Part shown: positions 63,563 through 64,000 of the stretch, one piece after another | Layout of the letters: each line of letters starts with the position of its first letter | Position numbering within the stretch: the stretch's first letter is position 1 | Assembly: GCF_024158145.1 (NCBI RefSeq) | Contig: NZ_JAMYXM010000004.1 | Span: 1-64,000 of the forward strand | DNA: 64,000 nucleotides | Source of the DNA: Notoacmeibacter sp. MSK16QG-6 | GTDB taxonomy: Bacteria; Pseudomonadota; Alphaproteobacteria; Rhizobiales; Rhizobiaceae | Direction of reading: 5' to 3' | Program-made: the position numbers and the translations under genes | The notes under the pieces: generated by a model | Told to the model about the DNA's origin: nothing | What the model saw: the letters and a program-made list of their open reading frames with translations, nothing else | Database searches by the model: none

Positions 63563-64000
63563 CTACGCCGCGTCACTCGCCTTCGCTTCGACCGGGTTGA
63601 AACAGGCGCAAAGGCGCTCGTCGATCGTTTCCAGCGGCGGCTCTTCCTTCCGACACCGGTCCAGAACGTTGAAACAGCGGGGATTGAAGTTGCAGCCTTC
63701 CGGCGGGTTCAAGGGCGATGGCAGTTCGCCTTCCAGCCGGATGCGGTTCTTTTCCGCGAAAGGATCGGCAACCGGCGTCGCCGAAAGAAGCGCAGCCGTA
63801 TAGGGGTGGCGCGGCCGGGTGAAGACCGTTTCCGCCTCGCCGACTTCGACCGGTTTGCCGAGATACATAACCATGATTTCGTCGGCGATGTGCCGGACGA
63901 CAGACAGGTCGTGGCTGATGAAGAGATAGGCCAGGCCGAACTCGTCCTGCAGATCCATGAGGATATTGAGGACCTGGGCCTGGATAGAAACGTCGAGCGC
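63563..64000 (-). CDS. Oligopeptide-type ABC transporter ATP-binding protein (C-terminal part)
   Basis: Only the 3' part is in the window; the frame stays open to base 64000. The 145 visible residues start in the Walker B-following segment ([14 protein letters not shown]), then [18 protein letters not shown], the switch histidine region, and the Cys-rich C-terminal domain [15 protein letters not shown]. This is the DppF/OppF pattern with the C-terminal peptide-transporter extension. It is unrelated in position to the Dpp-type operon at 8993-14178 and would belong to a second peptide importer outside the window. Confidence 0.9.
   Translation of the reverse strand, partial: ALDVSIQAQVLNILMDLQDEFGLAYLFISHDLSVVRHIADEIMVMYLGKPVEVGEAETVFTRPRHPYTAALLSATPVADPFAEKNRIRLEGELPSPLNPPEGCNFNPRCFNVLDRCRKEEPPLETIDERLCACFNPVEAKASDAA

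Noticed and set aside
63541-63567. GTAGCG ... CGCTAC repeat as a terminator between guaD and the ABC ATPase
   Set aside because: The stem is only 6 bp with a 13-base loop, overlaps the ATPase stop codon and has no T tract.

Overview
The window is chromosomal DNA of an alphaproteobacterium, most likely a member of the Rhizobiales. The base composition is GC-rich. It carries a gbpR–chvE–gguAB–gguC sugar locus of the Agrobacterium type, several ABC and TRAP uptake systems, a leucine-degradation operon and an oxidative (non-phosphorylating) galactose/arabinose pathway. The genus cannot be named from sequence alone. No rRNA, prophage, insertion sequence or CRISPR array was seen.

Layout. (1) 36-112: initiator tRNA-Met. 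(2) 396-6297, accessory region: a flippase-like membrane protein points away from a tight four-gene operon (RibD-type reductase, haem-oxygenase-like di-iron protein, small Rieske protein, and a fusion of a CDP-alcohol phosphatidyltransferase with a URC1-like GTP cyclohydrolase II). A proteasome-like Ntn hydrolase faces this operon. (3) 6624-16701: KdgK-like kinase, RpiR regulator, RidA, a Dpp/Opp-type ABC transporter, an M81 (MlrC-like) metallopeptidase and a D-threonine-aldolase/D-serine-dehydratase-like PLP enzyme, with two near-identical palindromes in the divergent promoter region. (4) 16868-21495: TRAP transporter with gluconokinase, divergent from a LacI-type regulator, with a perfect 18-bp operator between them. 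(5) 21528-39021: gguC, gbpR, chvE-gguAB, a complete set of enzymes for oxidative degradation of L-arabinose and D-galactose, and a second ytfQRT-yjfF-like sugar transporter. (6) 39103-50296, minus strand: ALDH7-family dehydrogenase, thiolase, and a LivFGHMK-type ABC transporter interleaved with two acyl-CoA ligases. (7) 50517-53197: hybrid histidine kinase and OmpR-type response regulator. (8) 53281-62018: TetR regulator and the leucine/isovalerate operon (isovaleryl-CoA dehydrogenase, both methylcrotonyl-CoA carboxylase subunits, HMG-CoA lyase, acyl-CoA synthetase, methylglutaconyl-CoA hydratase). (9) 62156-63538: guanine deaminase. (10) The window ends inside an oligopeptide ABC ATPase.

How the genes work together. 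Most of the window captures and burns small carbon compounds: peptides or D-amino-acid derivatives, gluconate, arabinose/galactose in pyranose and furanose forms, organic acids through CoA thioesters, and leucine. The outlier, and the best candidate for an undescribed system, is the operon at 1479-5438. Its parts suggest that a GTP-derived pyrimidine is made, oxidised by a di-iron/Rieske pair and joined through a CDP-alcohol-type phosphotransfer to a membrane or polar acceptor, with the flippase-like protein possibly moving the product. That pathway is inference from domain content and gene order. A recurrent smaller pattern is that all five solute-binding-protein genes are followed directly by a strong hairpin before the next transporter gene.
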